Below are positions 43,286 to 51,602 of a stretch of 64,000 nucleotides of DNA, piece after piece. Each line of letters begins with the position of its first letter. Position 1 is the stretch's first letter. Below the pieces are notes generated by a model, which was given only the letters and a program-made list of their open reading frames with translations, was not told the DNA's origin and ran no database searches. The stretch covers positions 62,001 to 126,000 of the forward strand of contig CAVPDQ010000009.1 of assembly GCA_963702685.1 (NCBI GenBank). Direction: 5' to 3'. The position numbers were made by a program, and so were the translations under genes. Origin of the DNA: AP-15 sp963702685. GTDB taxonomy: Bacteria > Pseudomonadota > Alphaproteobacteria > ATCC43930 > CGMCC-115725.

Positions 43286-43773
43286 GACGGGCGCTGGCGC
43301 GCATGCGCGGTCGGGGCCGCGGCCATCGTCGCCACGACCGTGTCCGGGCGGGTGAAGGCGAGATATTCGGCGGCGTATTCGGGCGGCAGGATCTCGACCA
43401 TCGAATGGTTCTCGACCCACACCTCGATGACGTGGAACGGGCCGCGGCTGCAGTTATGGCATTGCCAGCCCTCGCGGTTCGCGATCGCCTCGACCGTGGC
43501 GGCGTCGGTGGCGACGCTGAGCGCGAAATGGACCGCGCTGAAGCCGGGTGCCGCCTCCGGATGCCTGGCAAAGCCGGCGCCGACGGTGCCGCCCGGCTCG
43601 AGCGCGAGACCGGCCGGATGGACCTCGACGCCGGAGCCGTGCTCGTCGAGCTGGAGCGCGAAAAAGCTCCCCGGATTGGGCGGAAACCGGACCGCGGTCC
43701 CGCCCATCAGCTCGGCCAGGACATTCGCGACATGCTGCGGATCGCGCGCCGCGATGGACAGATGATGGATCAT
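43282..43773 (-). CDS. VOC (glyoxalase/dioxygenase-fold) protein
   Basis: This 163-residue protein opens MIHHLSIAARDPQHVANVLA, the first beta-alpha unit of the vicinal-oxygen-chelate fold with its metal histidine, and has a second module around FSAVHFALSVATDAATVEAI and IEVWVENHSMVEILPPEYAA. Such proteins bind a metal and act as lyases, isomerases or dioxygenases; which is not decidable. The ATG at 43773 follows GAGGG. The frame extends further upstream but without coding character. Its stop overlaps the truncated gene start after cca. Confidence 0.8.
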   Translation of the reverse strand: MIHHLSIAARDPQHVANVLAELMGGTAVRFPPNPGSFFALQLDEHGSGVEVHPAGLALEPGGTVGAGFARHPEAAPGFSAVHFALSVATDAATVEAIANREGWQCHNCSRGPFHVIEVWVENHSMVEILPPEYAAEYLAFTRPDTVVATMAAAPTAHARQRPS

Positions 43774-43922
43774 GGTGCCCTCACAAATTTGCCGGCCGGA
43801 GCATAGCAGGCCCGGCAGCCCGGCGCGACACCGCCCTAGGCCCGCCCTACGCCCGAGACCCGCCCCGGCCGATCCGCTACATTCGCCGCCGCCCCTCCCG
43901 CCACGCTCTGGACCTGCCGCGC

Positions 43923-44411
43923 ATGAGTATTCCGGCGCCGTTCGACCGCTATCGGGGCGAGGTCTTGCCCGCATGGATCGACATGAACGGGCATATGAAC
44001 CTCGCCTATTACACGGTGCTGTTCGACTATGCGGCCGACCTCTTGTTCGAGGCGATCGGCATCGGCCGCAGCTACAAGGACGCCACCCACCACGGCACCT
44101 TTGTCGTCGAGACCCACAATCTCTACGAGCGCGAATTGCTGGTCGGCGAAAGGGTGCGGGTCGCGAGCCAAATCATCGGCGCCGACGGCAAAAGGCTGCA
44201 TCTGGCGCACGAGATGTTCCGGCTCGAGGATGGCGAGCGCGCGGCGATGCAGGAGCTGATGTTTTTGTCGATCGACCTCGACCGCCGCCGGGTGGTGCCG
44301 TTTCTGCCCGATGCCGCCCGGCATATCGCAGCAGCGGCGGCGGCGCATGCGCACCTGCCACGACCGGAATGGATCGGCCGCCGGATAGCGCTGCCGGCTC
44401 GGCCCGGCTGA
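43923..44411 (+). CDS. Thioesterase-family protein (4-hydroxybenzoyl-CoA thioesterase type)
   Basis: This 162-residue single-hotdog protein has the active-site helix WIDMNGHMNLAYYTVLFDYA, where the Asp/Asn-Gly-His region matches acyl-CoA thioesterases, followed by VVETHNLYERELLVGERVRV and the FLSIDLDRRRVVPF strand. Related proteins hydrolyse small acyl-CoAs, including betainyl-CoA in carnitine breakdown, but no other carnitine genes are present. The gene stands divergent to the VOC gene and converges with the TauD gene 11 bases away. Confidence 0.82.
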   Translation: MSIPAPFDRYRGEVLPAWIDMNGHMNLAYYTVLFDYAADLLFEAIGIGRSYKDATHHGTFVVETHNLYERELLVGERVRVASQIIGADGKRLHLAHEMFRLEDGERAAMQELMFLSIDLDRRRVVPFLPDAARHIAAAAAAHAHLPRPEWIGRRIALPARPG

Positions 44412-44422
44412 GGGTCCGCGCC

Positions 44423-45313
44423 TCAGGCGGCTTCTTCGAGCGTCGAATGCAATTCGAGCGTCGTCGCGCGGCGCAAATCGCGCGGCCTTGTGTCGTCATG
44501 CGGCCGGCCGCGATGCATCGTCGAGCGGTTGTCCCAGATGACGAGGTCGCCGACCCGCCATTGGTGGCTGTAGACAAATTCGGGCCGGGTCGCGATCAGG
44601 TTCAGGTCGTAGATCAGGATGCGGCCGTCGGCGACCGGCCAGCCTTCGATGTGCGAGGCGTGCGCCGAGAGATAGACCGTCTTGCGCCCCGAGCCCGGAT
44701 GGCGCCGCACCAGAAGCTGGCGCGACGGCGGGTATTTCTCGCGGTCGCCGGGGGCGAAATCGGCAAAGCCGATCTGGGCGCGTGACCAAAAGATGTCGTG
44801 CACCGCGACGAGGCCGGCCAACGCCTCTTTCATCGGCTCCGGCAGCGCGTCATAGGCCGCGCGCATATCGGCGAACTCGGTTTCGCCGCCGCCCAAGGCG
44901 CTCGCCGGCGGCACCGCCACCGCATGCAGCATGCCGAGCACGACCGGCACCTCCATATAGGACGCATCGGTGTGCCAGAGCCGGTTGCCGAGGCTGTCGA
45001 GCCGGCGCTTGTCGTCGACCGCGCGCAGCCGCCCGTCCTCATCCAAATTCGAGATGTCGCCGATTTCCGGATGCGCCAGCCGCCGCCTGCCGCCCGCCGC
45101 CGCGGCGCGGCCGATTTCGAGCGGGCCGAAGCGGGCGGCGAAATCGCGCAATTGGGTGTCGTCGAGCCGCTGGCCGCGAAACACCACGACCGCATATTCG
45201 TCGATCGCCCGCCAGATCGCCGCCACCGTGCCCGGGTCGATCGGTCCGGCGAGGTCGACGCCGCTCGCCTCGGCGGCGAACAACGGATGCAATTGGCGCA
45301 ATTCGAGGCTCAT
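44423..45313 (-). CDS. TauD/TfdA-family 2-oxoglutarate dioxygenase
   Basis: This 296-residue non-haem iron dioxygenase has the facial triad His114, Asp116 (RLWHTDASYM) and His267 (NRSTMHRGRP), with the 2-oxoglutarate-binding arginine in RDLRRATT. Members hydroxylate taurine, phenoxyacetates, sulfates or similar acids, coupled to 2-oxoglutarate decarboxylation. The segment ALGGGETEFADMRAAYDALP is typical of the family. The start at 45313 (MSLELRQLHPLF) is conventional. No transporter or regulator adjoins it, so the substrate is unknown. Confidence 0.88.
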   Translation of the reverse strand: MSLELRQLHPLFAAEASGVDLAGPIDPGTVAAIWRAIDEYAVVVFRGQRLDDTQLRDFAARFGPLEIGRAAAAGGRRRLAHPEIGDISNLDEDGRLRAVDDKRRLDSLGNRLWHTDASYMEVPVVLGMLHAVAVPPASALGGGETEFADMRAAYDALPEPMKEALAGLVAVHDIFWSRAQIGFADFAPGDREKYPPSRQLLVRRHPGSGRKTVYLSAHASHIEGWPVADGRILIYDLNLIATRPEFVYSHQWRVGDLVIWDNRSTMHRGRPHDDTRPRDLRRATTLELHSTLEEAA

Positions 45314-45445
45314 CTGATTCCCCTTCGTTGTTTCGATGATTCTCGCCCGACGCAGCTTCGGAATCCAGAGACGTGCAAAGTTCGAACGATCACGCGCGGA
45401 TCAGCCGGGGTCCAGTTCAAACGCCGTGACCTGTGCCGGGTCGAA

Positions 45446-45715
45446 TCAAGCCCGGATTTCCCGCAGCCGGCTCATTTGCGCTGCAAAGTCTCGGCGGAGG
45501 GCGTCGCGTTCTTCCGGGGGCAGCCAAGCCGCCATGTTGACGAACAAATGCTCCTGAGCCCTCGCGCGCGGCGGCTCCCAGGGCATCACAGCGGCATCGC
45601 GCACGAGCGCCAGCATCGCGTGCAGGCGCACACGAATCGCGTTCGGATCGGGCGTCTCCTGCGCGCGCAGCTTTGTTGAATCGGGAGCGATTTCGAAAAG
45701 GTCAGTTTGGCGCAT
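45446..45715 (-). CDS. Small protein of unknown function beside repeat array A
   Basis: This 89-residue protein starts MRQTDLFEIAPDSTKLRAQE and is mostly helical and charged (RVRLHAMLALVRDAAVMPWE, LPPEERDALRRDFAAQMSRL). I do not recognise a characterised family. The open frame continues far upstream through repeat array A, but that part (SYGDSALN-like words) is translated repeat, not gene. Its promoter would have to lie in or beyond the array, so its expression may depend on it. Confidence 0.55.
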   Translation of the reverse strand: MRQTDLFEIAPDSTKLRAQETPDPNAIRVRLHAMLALVRDAAVMPWEPPRARAQEHLFVNMAAWLPPEERDALRRDFAAQMSRLREIRA

Positions 45716-45730
45716 CGCTTTGGTCCTGAG

Positions 45731-46082
45731 CCGGTCATTACGGTGGGTCATTACGTCATTACTCATTACTGTGTCATTACGTGTCATTACGGTGACAGTG
45801 CATTTTATTTTCATTACGTCATTACGGTGACAGTGCATTTTATTTGCTCCTCTGTCAATTAAGTGCACTGTCACCGTAACTCCGTAACTCGAATTAAGTG
45901 CACTGTCACCGTAACTCGCGTAACTCCCCCGTAACTCCCCGTAACTCGTAACTCCGCGATTAAGTGCACTGTCACCGTAACTCCCGTTAAGTGCACTGTC
46001 ACCGTAACTCCGTAACTCCGTCACCGTAACTCCGCGTAACTCCCGTAACTCCCGTAACTCCGGTAACTCCCGTAACTCCGCG
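45731..46082. repeat. Palindromic core with junction-duplication ladders (array A)
   Basis: The core is a perfect 16-bp inverted repeat, TTACGGTGACAGTGCA at 45822-45837 and its reverse complement at 45864-45879, around a 26-nt loop (TTTTATTTGCTCCTCTGTCA then ATTAAG). To the left are about eight copies of the word TCATTAC, each continuing a different distance into the core end. To the right are about sixteen copies of GTAACTC, each preceded by a different length of core end (from CG up to TTAAGTGCACTGTCACCG). Unit lengths are irregular, so this is neither a CRISPR nor a simple tandem repeat. It codes for nothing credible. It matches array B at 61626 in reverse orientation. Confidence 0.9.
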
Positions 46083-46167
46083 TCGGCCAGCTCGTCGTGA
46101 CTGCCGGACGAAGGCCGGCGCAACCTCGCGGCGATGCCGAAGAGCATCCGATTCTATAAGTGGCCGG

Positions 46168-47256
46168 TCAGGTGCGGCGGGTGGCGAAGTCGATGCGGGG
46201 GTCGATCAGCATATAGGTCAGGTCGCTGACGAGCTTTAGGGCGAGGCCGATCAGCGTGTAGACGTAGAGCGTGCCGAAGATGATCGGGTAGTCGCGGTTG
46301 ATCGCCGCCTCGAAGCCGAGGAGCCCGAGGCCGTCGAGCGAGAAAATGACCTCGATCAGGAGCGAGCCGGTAAAGAGGATGCCGACGAGCGCGGCCGGGA
46401 AGCCGGCGACGACGAGCAGCATCGCGTTGCGGAAGACGTGACCGTAGAGGACGCGGCGCTCGCTGAGCCCCTTGGCGCGCGCGGTCAGCACGTATTGCTT
46501 GTTGACCTCGTCGAGAAAGCAGTTCTTGGTCAGCATCGTCAGCGTGGCGAAGCCGGAGATGACGAGTGCGGTGATCGGCAACGCGATGTGCCAGAAATAG
46601 TCGGCGATGCGCATCGGCCAGGAGAGCGACGACCAATTGTCGCTGACGAGCCCACGCAACGGAAATATCGACAAATAGCTGCCGCCGGCGAACAGCACGA
46701 TCAGCAATACCGCGAACAGAAAGCTCGGCACCGCATAGCCGACGATGATGACCCCGCTCGTCCACACATCGAACCGGCTGCCGTCCTTGACCGCCTTTCG
46801 GATGCCGAGCGGAATCGAGACCAAATAGGTAATGAGGGTCGTCCACAGCCCGATCGAGATCGACACCGGCAGCTTTGCCTTGATCAGGTCGACGACCCGC
46901 TGGTCGCGGAAAAAGCTGGTGCCGAAATTGAAGGTCAGATAGTTGCGCATCATCAGCGCAAACCGGGTCAGAGGCGGCTTATCGAAGCCGTATTGCTTTT
47001 CGAGCTCCTTGATCAGCGCCGGGTCGAGGCCGCGCGCCCCGCGATAGCGCTGATTGTCGCCGCCGCCCAAGGTCTTGATCTCGCCGCTGCCGGCGCTGAC
47101 CCGCTCGGTCGCGCTGACATTGTTGCCTTTGAGGCGCGCGATCATCTGCTCGACCGGTCCGCCGGGTGCGGCCTGGATGATGGCGAAATTCACCACCATG
47201 ATCGCAAAGAGCGTCGGGATGATCAGCAGAATGCGCCGTATCGCGTAGGCGATCAT
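46168..47256 (-). CDS. yejB: Peptide/microcin-C type ABC transporter permease YejB
   Basis: This 362-residue permease has the binding-protein-dependent transport domain with the EAA-type loop (YVLTARAKGLSERRVLYGHV). The YejB-specific N-terminal region VEQMIARLKGNNVSATERVS and RGLDPALIKELEKQYGFDKP is clear. With YejA, YejE and YejF it imports oligopeptides such as microcin C. It starts 10 bases after yejA. Its stop at 46168 is followed not by yejE but by array A and an unrelated small gene, so as found here the transporter lacks its second permease and its ATPase. Confidence 0.93.
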   Translation of the reverse strand: MIAYAIRRILLIIPTLFAIMVVNFAIIQAAPGGPVEQMIARLKGNNVSATERVSAGSGEIKTLGGGDNQRYRGARGLDPALIKELEKQYGFDKPPLTRFALMMRNYLTFNFGTSFFRDQRVVDLIKAKLPVSISIGLWTTLITYLVSIPLGIRKAVKDGSRFDVWTSGVIIVGYAVPSFLFAVLLIVLFAGGSYLSIFPLRGLVSDNWSSLSWPMRIADYFWHIALPITALVISGFATLTMLTKNCFLDEVNKQYVLTARAKGLSERRVLYGHVFRNAMLLVVAGFPAALVGILFTGSLLIEVIFSLDGLGLLGFEAAINRDYPIIFGTLYVYTLIGLALKLVSDLTYMLIDPRIDFATRRT

Positions 47257-47266
47257 CCCCGGCCTC

Positions 47267-49096
47267 TCACTTCTTTGCTGCTGCGTCCTTTTTGGCTTCG
47301 ACCGAGTGCTCGGCGGCAGGATCGACCCACCAGGTGTCGAGCCCGAGCGCGTATTTGGGCGACGTCGCCGGCCGCCGGAACTTGTTCCAATAAGCCACGC
47401 GGAATGCCGACAAATGGTAGTTCGGGACCACGTAATAGCCGTATTGCAAGACCCGGTCGAGCGCGCGGGTGTGGGCGACGAGGCTCGCCCGGTCCGGCGC
47501 CTCGATCAGCTCTTCGATCAGCTGGTCGACAACCTTGCTCTTGACCCCGAGGAGGTTGCCGCTCCCCTGCTGGTCGGCTGCCTTCGATCCGAAATATTCG
47601 CGCTGCTCGTTGCCCGGCGACAATGATTCGCCAAAGAGGACGATCGTCATGTCGAAATCGAAGGTCTCCATGCGCCGCTGGTATTGCGCGGTATCGACCG
47701 TGCGCACCCGCGCGATGATCCCCATCCGCTTCAGATTGTCGGCGAAAGGCAGCACGATCCGCTCGAATTGCGGGTTGTCGAGCAGGATTTCGAATTCGAA
47801 AGGCTGGCCGGTCTTGTCGTTGACGAGCTTTTCGTCCTTGAAGCTCCAGCCCGCTTCTTTCAACAGCTTAAGCGCCTTGCGCAGCCCCTCGCGGATATTG
47901 CCGGAGCCGTCGTATTTGGGCGGGTCGTATTCGGTGGTGAACACCGCGTCCGGAAGCTGGCCGCGAAACGGCTCCAGGATCTTCAGCTCCTCGCCTTTTG
48001 GCACGCCGGTCGCCGCCAATTCCGAATTGTCGAAATAGCTGCGCGTCCTCGTATAGGCGCCGTAAAACAAGCTCTTGTTCGACCATTCGAAATCGAAAGC
48101 ATAGGCCAGCGCCTCGCGCACCCGCGGGTCCTGAAAGATCGGCCGGCGCAGATTGTAGCCAAAGCCCTGCATGCCGCTCGGCAATTGGTTCGCGATCGCC
48201 TCCTTTTTGATCGAGCCGGCGCGCAAGGCCGGACCGTCATAGCCGGTCGCCCAGTCCTTCGATGAATTTTCGACCCGCAGATCGTATTGCCCGGCCTTGA
48301 ACGCCTCGAGCGCCACCGTCGCGTCGCGGTAATAGTCGTAGCGGATGGTATCGACATTGAACCGGCCTTTATCCACCGGCAAATTGGCGGCCCAATAATC
48401 GGGCACGCGGCGGTAGGTGATCGAGCGGCCGGGGTCGAGCTTTTCGATCTTGTACGGGCCGCTGCCAACGGGCGGGTCGAGCGTCGTCTTCTCGAAATCG
48501 CGCCCCGACCAATATTTCTTCGACAATACCGGCATCTCGCCGATGATTTGCGGCAATTCGCGGTTTTGCGTCGTTTTGAAGACAAACCGCACACCGCGCT
48601 CGCCTTCCTTCTCTACCTTGGCCACGTCGCCGTAATAGGAGCGGTACATGGGCTGCCCCTTGGCCCGCAAGGTCTCGAAAGTCCAGACCACGTCCTCCGG
48701 GGTCATCGGCGTGCCGTCGTGAAACTTTGCTTGCGCGCGCAACGTGTAGAGCACCGAAGATTTATCGGGCGCCTTTTCGATGCTCTCGGCGACGAGCCCG
48801 TATTCGCTCGCCGGCTCGTCCTCGGACGCGGCCGAGAGCGTGTCGAAGATCTGGCGGATGCCGGCCGCCGGCACACCCTTGATGACAAACGGGTTCAGCG
48901 TGTCGAAGGTGCCGATCGCCGAGAGCCGCATCGTGCCGCCCTTTGGCGCTTGCGCGTTGGCATAATCGAAATGGGTAAAGCCCGGCCCGTATTTCAAATC
49001 GCCGAACAGCGACAACCCATAGGTCGCGACCGCTGCCGTCGCGGCCGTGCCGAGCAGCAGAAAAACGCCGGCGGCAACCGCCGAAACCTTGCGCAT
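47267..49096 (-). CDS. yejA: Extracellular solute-binding protein YejA
   Basis: This protein of about 609 residues begins with a signal peptide (VSAVAAGVFLLLGTAATAAV) and then the peptide-binding fold of family 5: YGLSLFGDLKYGPGFTHFDY, APKGGTMRLSAIGTFDTLNP and a C-terminal FDMTIVLFGESLSPGNEQRE, all typical of YejA. A GTG at 49099 precedes the ATG at 49096; GAGGAA lies upstream. It delivers peptides to the YejB/YejE channel in the periplasm. The C-terminus is a short lysine/alanine tail. Confidence 0.93.
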   Translation of the reverse strand: MRKVSAVAAGVFLLLGTAATAAVATYGLSLFGDLKYGPGFTHFDYANAQAPKGGTMRLSAIGTFDTLNPFVIKGVPAAGIRQIFDTLSAASEDEPASEYGLVAESIEKAPDKSSVLYTLRAQAKFHDGTPMTPEDVVWTFETLRAKGQPMYRSYYGDVAKVEKEGERGVRFVFKTTQNRELPQIIGEMPVLSKKYWSGRDFEKTTLDPPVGSGPYKIEKLDPGRSITYRRVPDYWAANLPVDKGRFNVDTIRYDYYRDATVALEAFKAGQYDLRVENSSKDWATGYDGPALRAGSIKKEAIANQLPSGMQGFGYNLRRPIFQDPRVREALAYAFDFEWSNKSLFYGAYTRTRSYFDNSELAATGVPKGEELKILEPFRGQLPDAVFTTEYDPPKYDGSGNIREGLRKALKLLKEAGWSFKDEKLVNDKTGQPFEFEILLDNPQFERIVLPFADNLKRMGIIARVRTVDTAQYQRRMETFDFDMTIVLFGESLSPGNEQREYFGSKAADQQGSGNLLGVKSKVVDQLIEELIEAPDRASLVAHTRALDRVLQYGYYVVPNYHLSAFRVAYWNKFRRPATSPKYALGLDTWWVDPAAEHSVEAKKDAAAKK

Positions 49097-49120
49097 CACC
49101 GGTTTCCTCGAAGGATCGCC

Positions 49121-49903
49121 TCAACCGCCTATAAAGGCCAACGCCGCGGCAAAAATGCGGCGGTCGCCGGCAACGAGGACGCGCCCGTCGGAGGCGAGGG
49201 TCAACGGATTGCCCCGCCAATCGCCGATCACGCCGCCCGCGCCTTCGACGATCGGGATCATCGCGCAGAAATCGTAGGGCTTGAGGCTCGCTTCAAGGAC
49301 GAGGTCGATAAACCCGGCGGCGAGGAGGCCGTAGGCATAGCAATCGCCGCCGTAGCGGGTGAGCTTGGCTGCCGCCGATACGCGCCGAAAGGCCGCGGCG
49401 TCCGCTCCGTGGAACATGTCCGGCGTGGTGGCGAACAGGGTCGCCCGGTCGAGCACGTCACAAGGCCGGCAGCGGACCGGCGCGCCGTTCAATGTCGTCG
49501 GCCGTCCGGCGGCGCCGACCCAGCGCTCGCGCGAGATCGGCTGGTCGATGATGCCGAGGATCGGCCGGCCGTTATGGGCGAGCGCGATCAACGTGCCGAA
49601 GAGCGGGACGCCGCTGATAAAAGATTTGGTGCCGTCGATCGGATCGAGCACCCAAACGAGCTCGGCATCTTCGCGCACCCGGCCATATTCCTCGCCGATA
49701 ATCCCGTGCGCCGGGAACCGCGCTTCGATCAATTGCCGCATCGCCGCCTCGGCCGCGCGATCGGCAATGGTGACCGGCGTCAGATCGGGCTTGTCGTCAA
49801 CCTCGATCGCGGTGCGAAAATGCGGACGGATCGCCGCCCCCGCGGCATCCGCCAATTTGGCGGCAAGAGCGAAGCAAGCCTCCAGGTCGGGCGGCATCGG
49901 CAC
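49121..49903 (-). CDS. hisN: Histidinol-phosphatase of the inositol-monophosphatase family
   Basis: This roughly 260-residue lithium-sensitive phosphatase carries the metal sites HGIIGEEYG and WVLDPIDGTKSFISGVPLFG, and the C-terminal KPYDFCAMIPIVEGAGGVIG. The GTKSFISG wording is that of HisN-type histidinol-phosphate phosphatases used by alphaproteobacteria in histidine synthesis, rather than SuhB. The start is taken as GTG at 49903, which has AGGAAG six bases before it; an ATG two codons on is the alternative. It lies downstream of the FAH-family gene and just upstream of yejA, all on the same strand. Confidence 0.85.
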   Translation of the reverse strand: MPMPPDLEACFALAAKLADAAGAAIRPHFRTAIEVDDKPDLTPVTIADRAAEAAMRQLIEARFPAHGIIGEEYGRVREDAELVWVLDPIDGTKSFISGVPLFGTLIALAHNGRPILGIIDQPISRERWVGAAGRPTTLNGAPVRCRPCDVLDRATLFATTPDMFHGADAAAFRRVSAAAKLTRYGGDCYAYGLLAAGFIDLVLEASLKPYDFCAMIPIVEGAGGVIGDWRGNPLTLASDGRVLVAGDRRIFAAALAFIGG

Positions 49904-50044
49904 AATTATCTTCCTTGCCCCGCTGGCGCGGCAGGCATCCCCCGCCGACCGTCCCGTGCCGTGCACCTACCCGTCCCTCCCCCGCGGGTGGCGGAGGGGC
50001 GGGGAGGGGGGCGACGGGACCGCGGCGGATCAGCCGTTTCGGCG

Positions 50045-50986
50045 TCAGCGGGCGTATTTGCCCGAGACCTGCGGCGTGATGTCGGGGTAGGCGCCGGCGG
50101 TCTTTTGCGCCGCCGCCTCGTGCATCTGCAGCCGGGTGCGCCGCTCCCATTTGCGGCCGAGCTCGTCCTTGACGTTGAAGGCGAGCTTGCCGACGCCCTC
50201 GATCTCGAGCTCGATCTTGTCGCCGTCCATAAACGGGTTGAGACCGCGATGGTTGGTGCCGGTGGCGACGATATCGCCCGGCTCGAGCGCGTGGACCGAG
50301 CTCAGCCACTCGATGCAGCGCGGGATTTTGTGCCCCATGTCGCTGGTGTTGAAGTTCTGCATCAAGGTGCCGTTGTTGGAGAGCCGGATCTGCAATTTTT
50401 GCGGGTCCGGAACTTCGTCCTTGGTCACGATCCACGGCCCGATCGGGGCGAAGGTGTCGCGCGATTTCATCGCGAAAAAGCCGGGGGCCGGCAGGCCGCG
50501 CGCCGAGCCGTCGATAAAGCAGGTGTAGCCGAAGACGTAATCCATCGCGTCGGCGGCCTTGACGTTGCTCGCGCGCTTGCCGATGACGAGCGCCAATTCG
50601 GCCTCGCCCTCGAAGATCGTCCCGGGCGCGTCGGGCAGCACCATCGTGTCGCCCGGCCCGCAGATCGCGTTCGCGGTCTTTTGGAAGGCATTGATCGGTG
50701 CGGGCGCGCTGCGCGTGCCGTCCTCCATGTAGTTGACCGCCATGCAGTCGATATTGTCGGGCTTTGGCAGCGGCGGGCGCAGCCTGACCGAGGTCAACGG
50801 GACGCCCTGGCCGTTCGCCGCGGCATCCGCGAGCTTGCCCTTGTACTGGTCGAAGCGGGCGATCAGCCCGCTGATCAGGTCGCCCGGGCCGGTATGCGGG
50901 ATGTCGCGCACCGCCGCCGACACATCGACGACGCGGTCGCCTTTGACCACGCCGAGCTTGAAATCGTCGAAATAGACCAGCTTCAT
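50045..50986 (-). CDS. Fumarylacetoacetate hydrolase family protein
   Basis: This 313-residue enzyme has a small N-terminal domain (MKLVYFDDFKLGVVKGDRVV) and the FAH core with metal ligands in IFEGEAELALVIGKRASNVK and the FGYTCFIDGSARGLP loop. The catalytic region continues through FAPIGPWIVTKDEVPDPQKL and DIVATGTNHRGLNP. Members hydrate or cleave acyl-pyruvates and related diketo acids. The substrate is unknown; a cupin gene and acyl-CoA dehydrogenases nearby would fit catabolism of an aromatic or lipid-like acid. Length is normal and the ribosome site (CCGGAG) is close to the ATG. Confidence 0.88.
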   Translation of the reverse strand: MKLVYFDDFKLGVVKGDRVVDVSAAVRDIPHTGPGDLISGLIARFDQYKGKLADAAANGQGVPLTSVRLRPPLPKPDNIDCMAVNYMEDGTRSAPAPINAFQKTANAICGPGDTMVLPDAPGTIFEGEAELALVIGKRASNVKAADAMDYVFGYTCFIDGSARGLPAPGFFAMKSRDTFAPIGPWIVTKDEVPDPQKLQIRLSNNGTLMQNFNTSDMGHKIPRCIEWLSSVHALEPGDIVATGTNHRGLNPFMDGDKIELEIEGVGKLAFNVKDELGRKWERRTRLQMHEAAAQKTAGAYPDITPQVSGKYAR

Positions 50987-51030
50987 CTCCGGTGCTCCCT
51001 AGGCCGGCTGCGGTTTCGAATTCGAATATC

Positions 51031-51111
51031 GTCATTCCGGCCGCAGCGCAGCGAAGAGCCGGAATCCAGCGATGCCCGAGGCAAATGGATTCCCGCTTTC
51101 GCGGGAATGAC
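51031..51111. repeat. MITE-like inverted repeat, short family 2
   Basis: This begins GTCATTCCGG and ends CGCGGGAATGAC, with internal GCCGGAATCCAGC and TTCCCGCTTTCGCGGGAA hairpins. Two further degenerate AATGACGAAAGTC words follow to about 51165. Confidence 0.7.
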
Positions 51112-51168
51112 GAAAGTCTTTGGGCAATTACGACAGTCGTTCGGGAATGACGACAGTCTTTGCTCCCG

Positions 51169-51519
51169 TTACTCGATGGGGACGAAGATGCAGTTGCGGA
51201 TCTTGCCGCCGAGCGCTTTCGACAGGTGCCCCTTGCCGCTGGTGTCCTCGACCAGGAACACCTCGCCGGCGCCGATCTTGCGGACCTCGCCATCGCTCGC
51301 GGTGATCTCGACCCCGGCGTCGAGATTGATGATGTATTGCCGCCGGGGTGCCGGGTGCCAATCGAGGTCGTAGGTCGGCGGCACCTCGCGAAAGATGATG
51401 CCGGTCGCCGGCAGCCGCTTCGACAATTTGCCGGAACGGGTTTCCTCGACCCATTCGACCTCGACGTCGCGGAAATGAGATTGCCCGCTGGCGTCGGTGT
51501 AAAGATTGTGGATTCGCAC
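51169..51519 (-). CDS. Cupin-domain protein
   Basis: This 116-residue protein reads (M)RIHNLYTDASGQSHFRDVEV and has a single small beta-barrel with a cupin-like strand pattern: WHPAPRRQYIINLDAGVEIT, then RKIGAGEVFLVEDTSGKGHL. The metal-binding histidines are partly kept. The start is GTG at 51519 with GGAGGGG upstream; a longer frame is not needed. Small cupins of this type are uncharacterised. It may belong with the FAH-family gene downstream. Confidence 0.78.
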   Translation of the reverse strand: MRIHNLYTDASGQSHFRDVEVEWVEETRSGKLSKRLPATGIIFREVPPTYDLDWHPAPRRQYIINLDAGVEITASDGEVRKIGAGEVFLVEDTSGKGHLSKALGGKIRNCIFVPIE

Positions 51520-51602
51520 GGCACCCCTCCTCGCGATTGCCCGTTGGCGCATTTTAGCGGCGGCTGCGGGCCGGGCGCCAGCCTCTCGACGCGGGCAGCG
51601 GG

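Noticed and set aside
43285..43806. C-terminal extension of cca to 43806
   Set aside because: It is antisense to the VOC gene; the natural end of cca is near 43260-43270.
45731..46082. CRISPR array
   Set aside because: Repeat units are of irregular length, there are no unique spacers of constant size, and no cas genes are near. Arms alternate core ends with flank words instead.
45740..46147. N-terminal extension of the 89-residue protein through array A
   Set aside because: The peptide is translated repeat (YGDSALN, VTVTVHL words); the small protein starts at 45715.
48287..51373. A 1028-codon open frame on the plus strand
   Set aside because: It lies opposite yejA, hisN, the FAH-family gene and the cupin, and its residue composition is typical of an antisense shadow in high-GC DNA.
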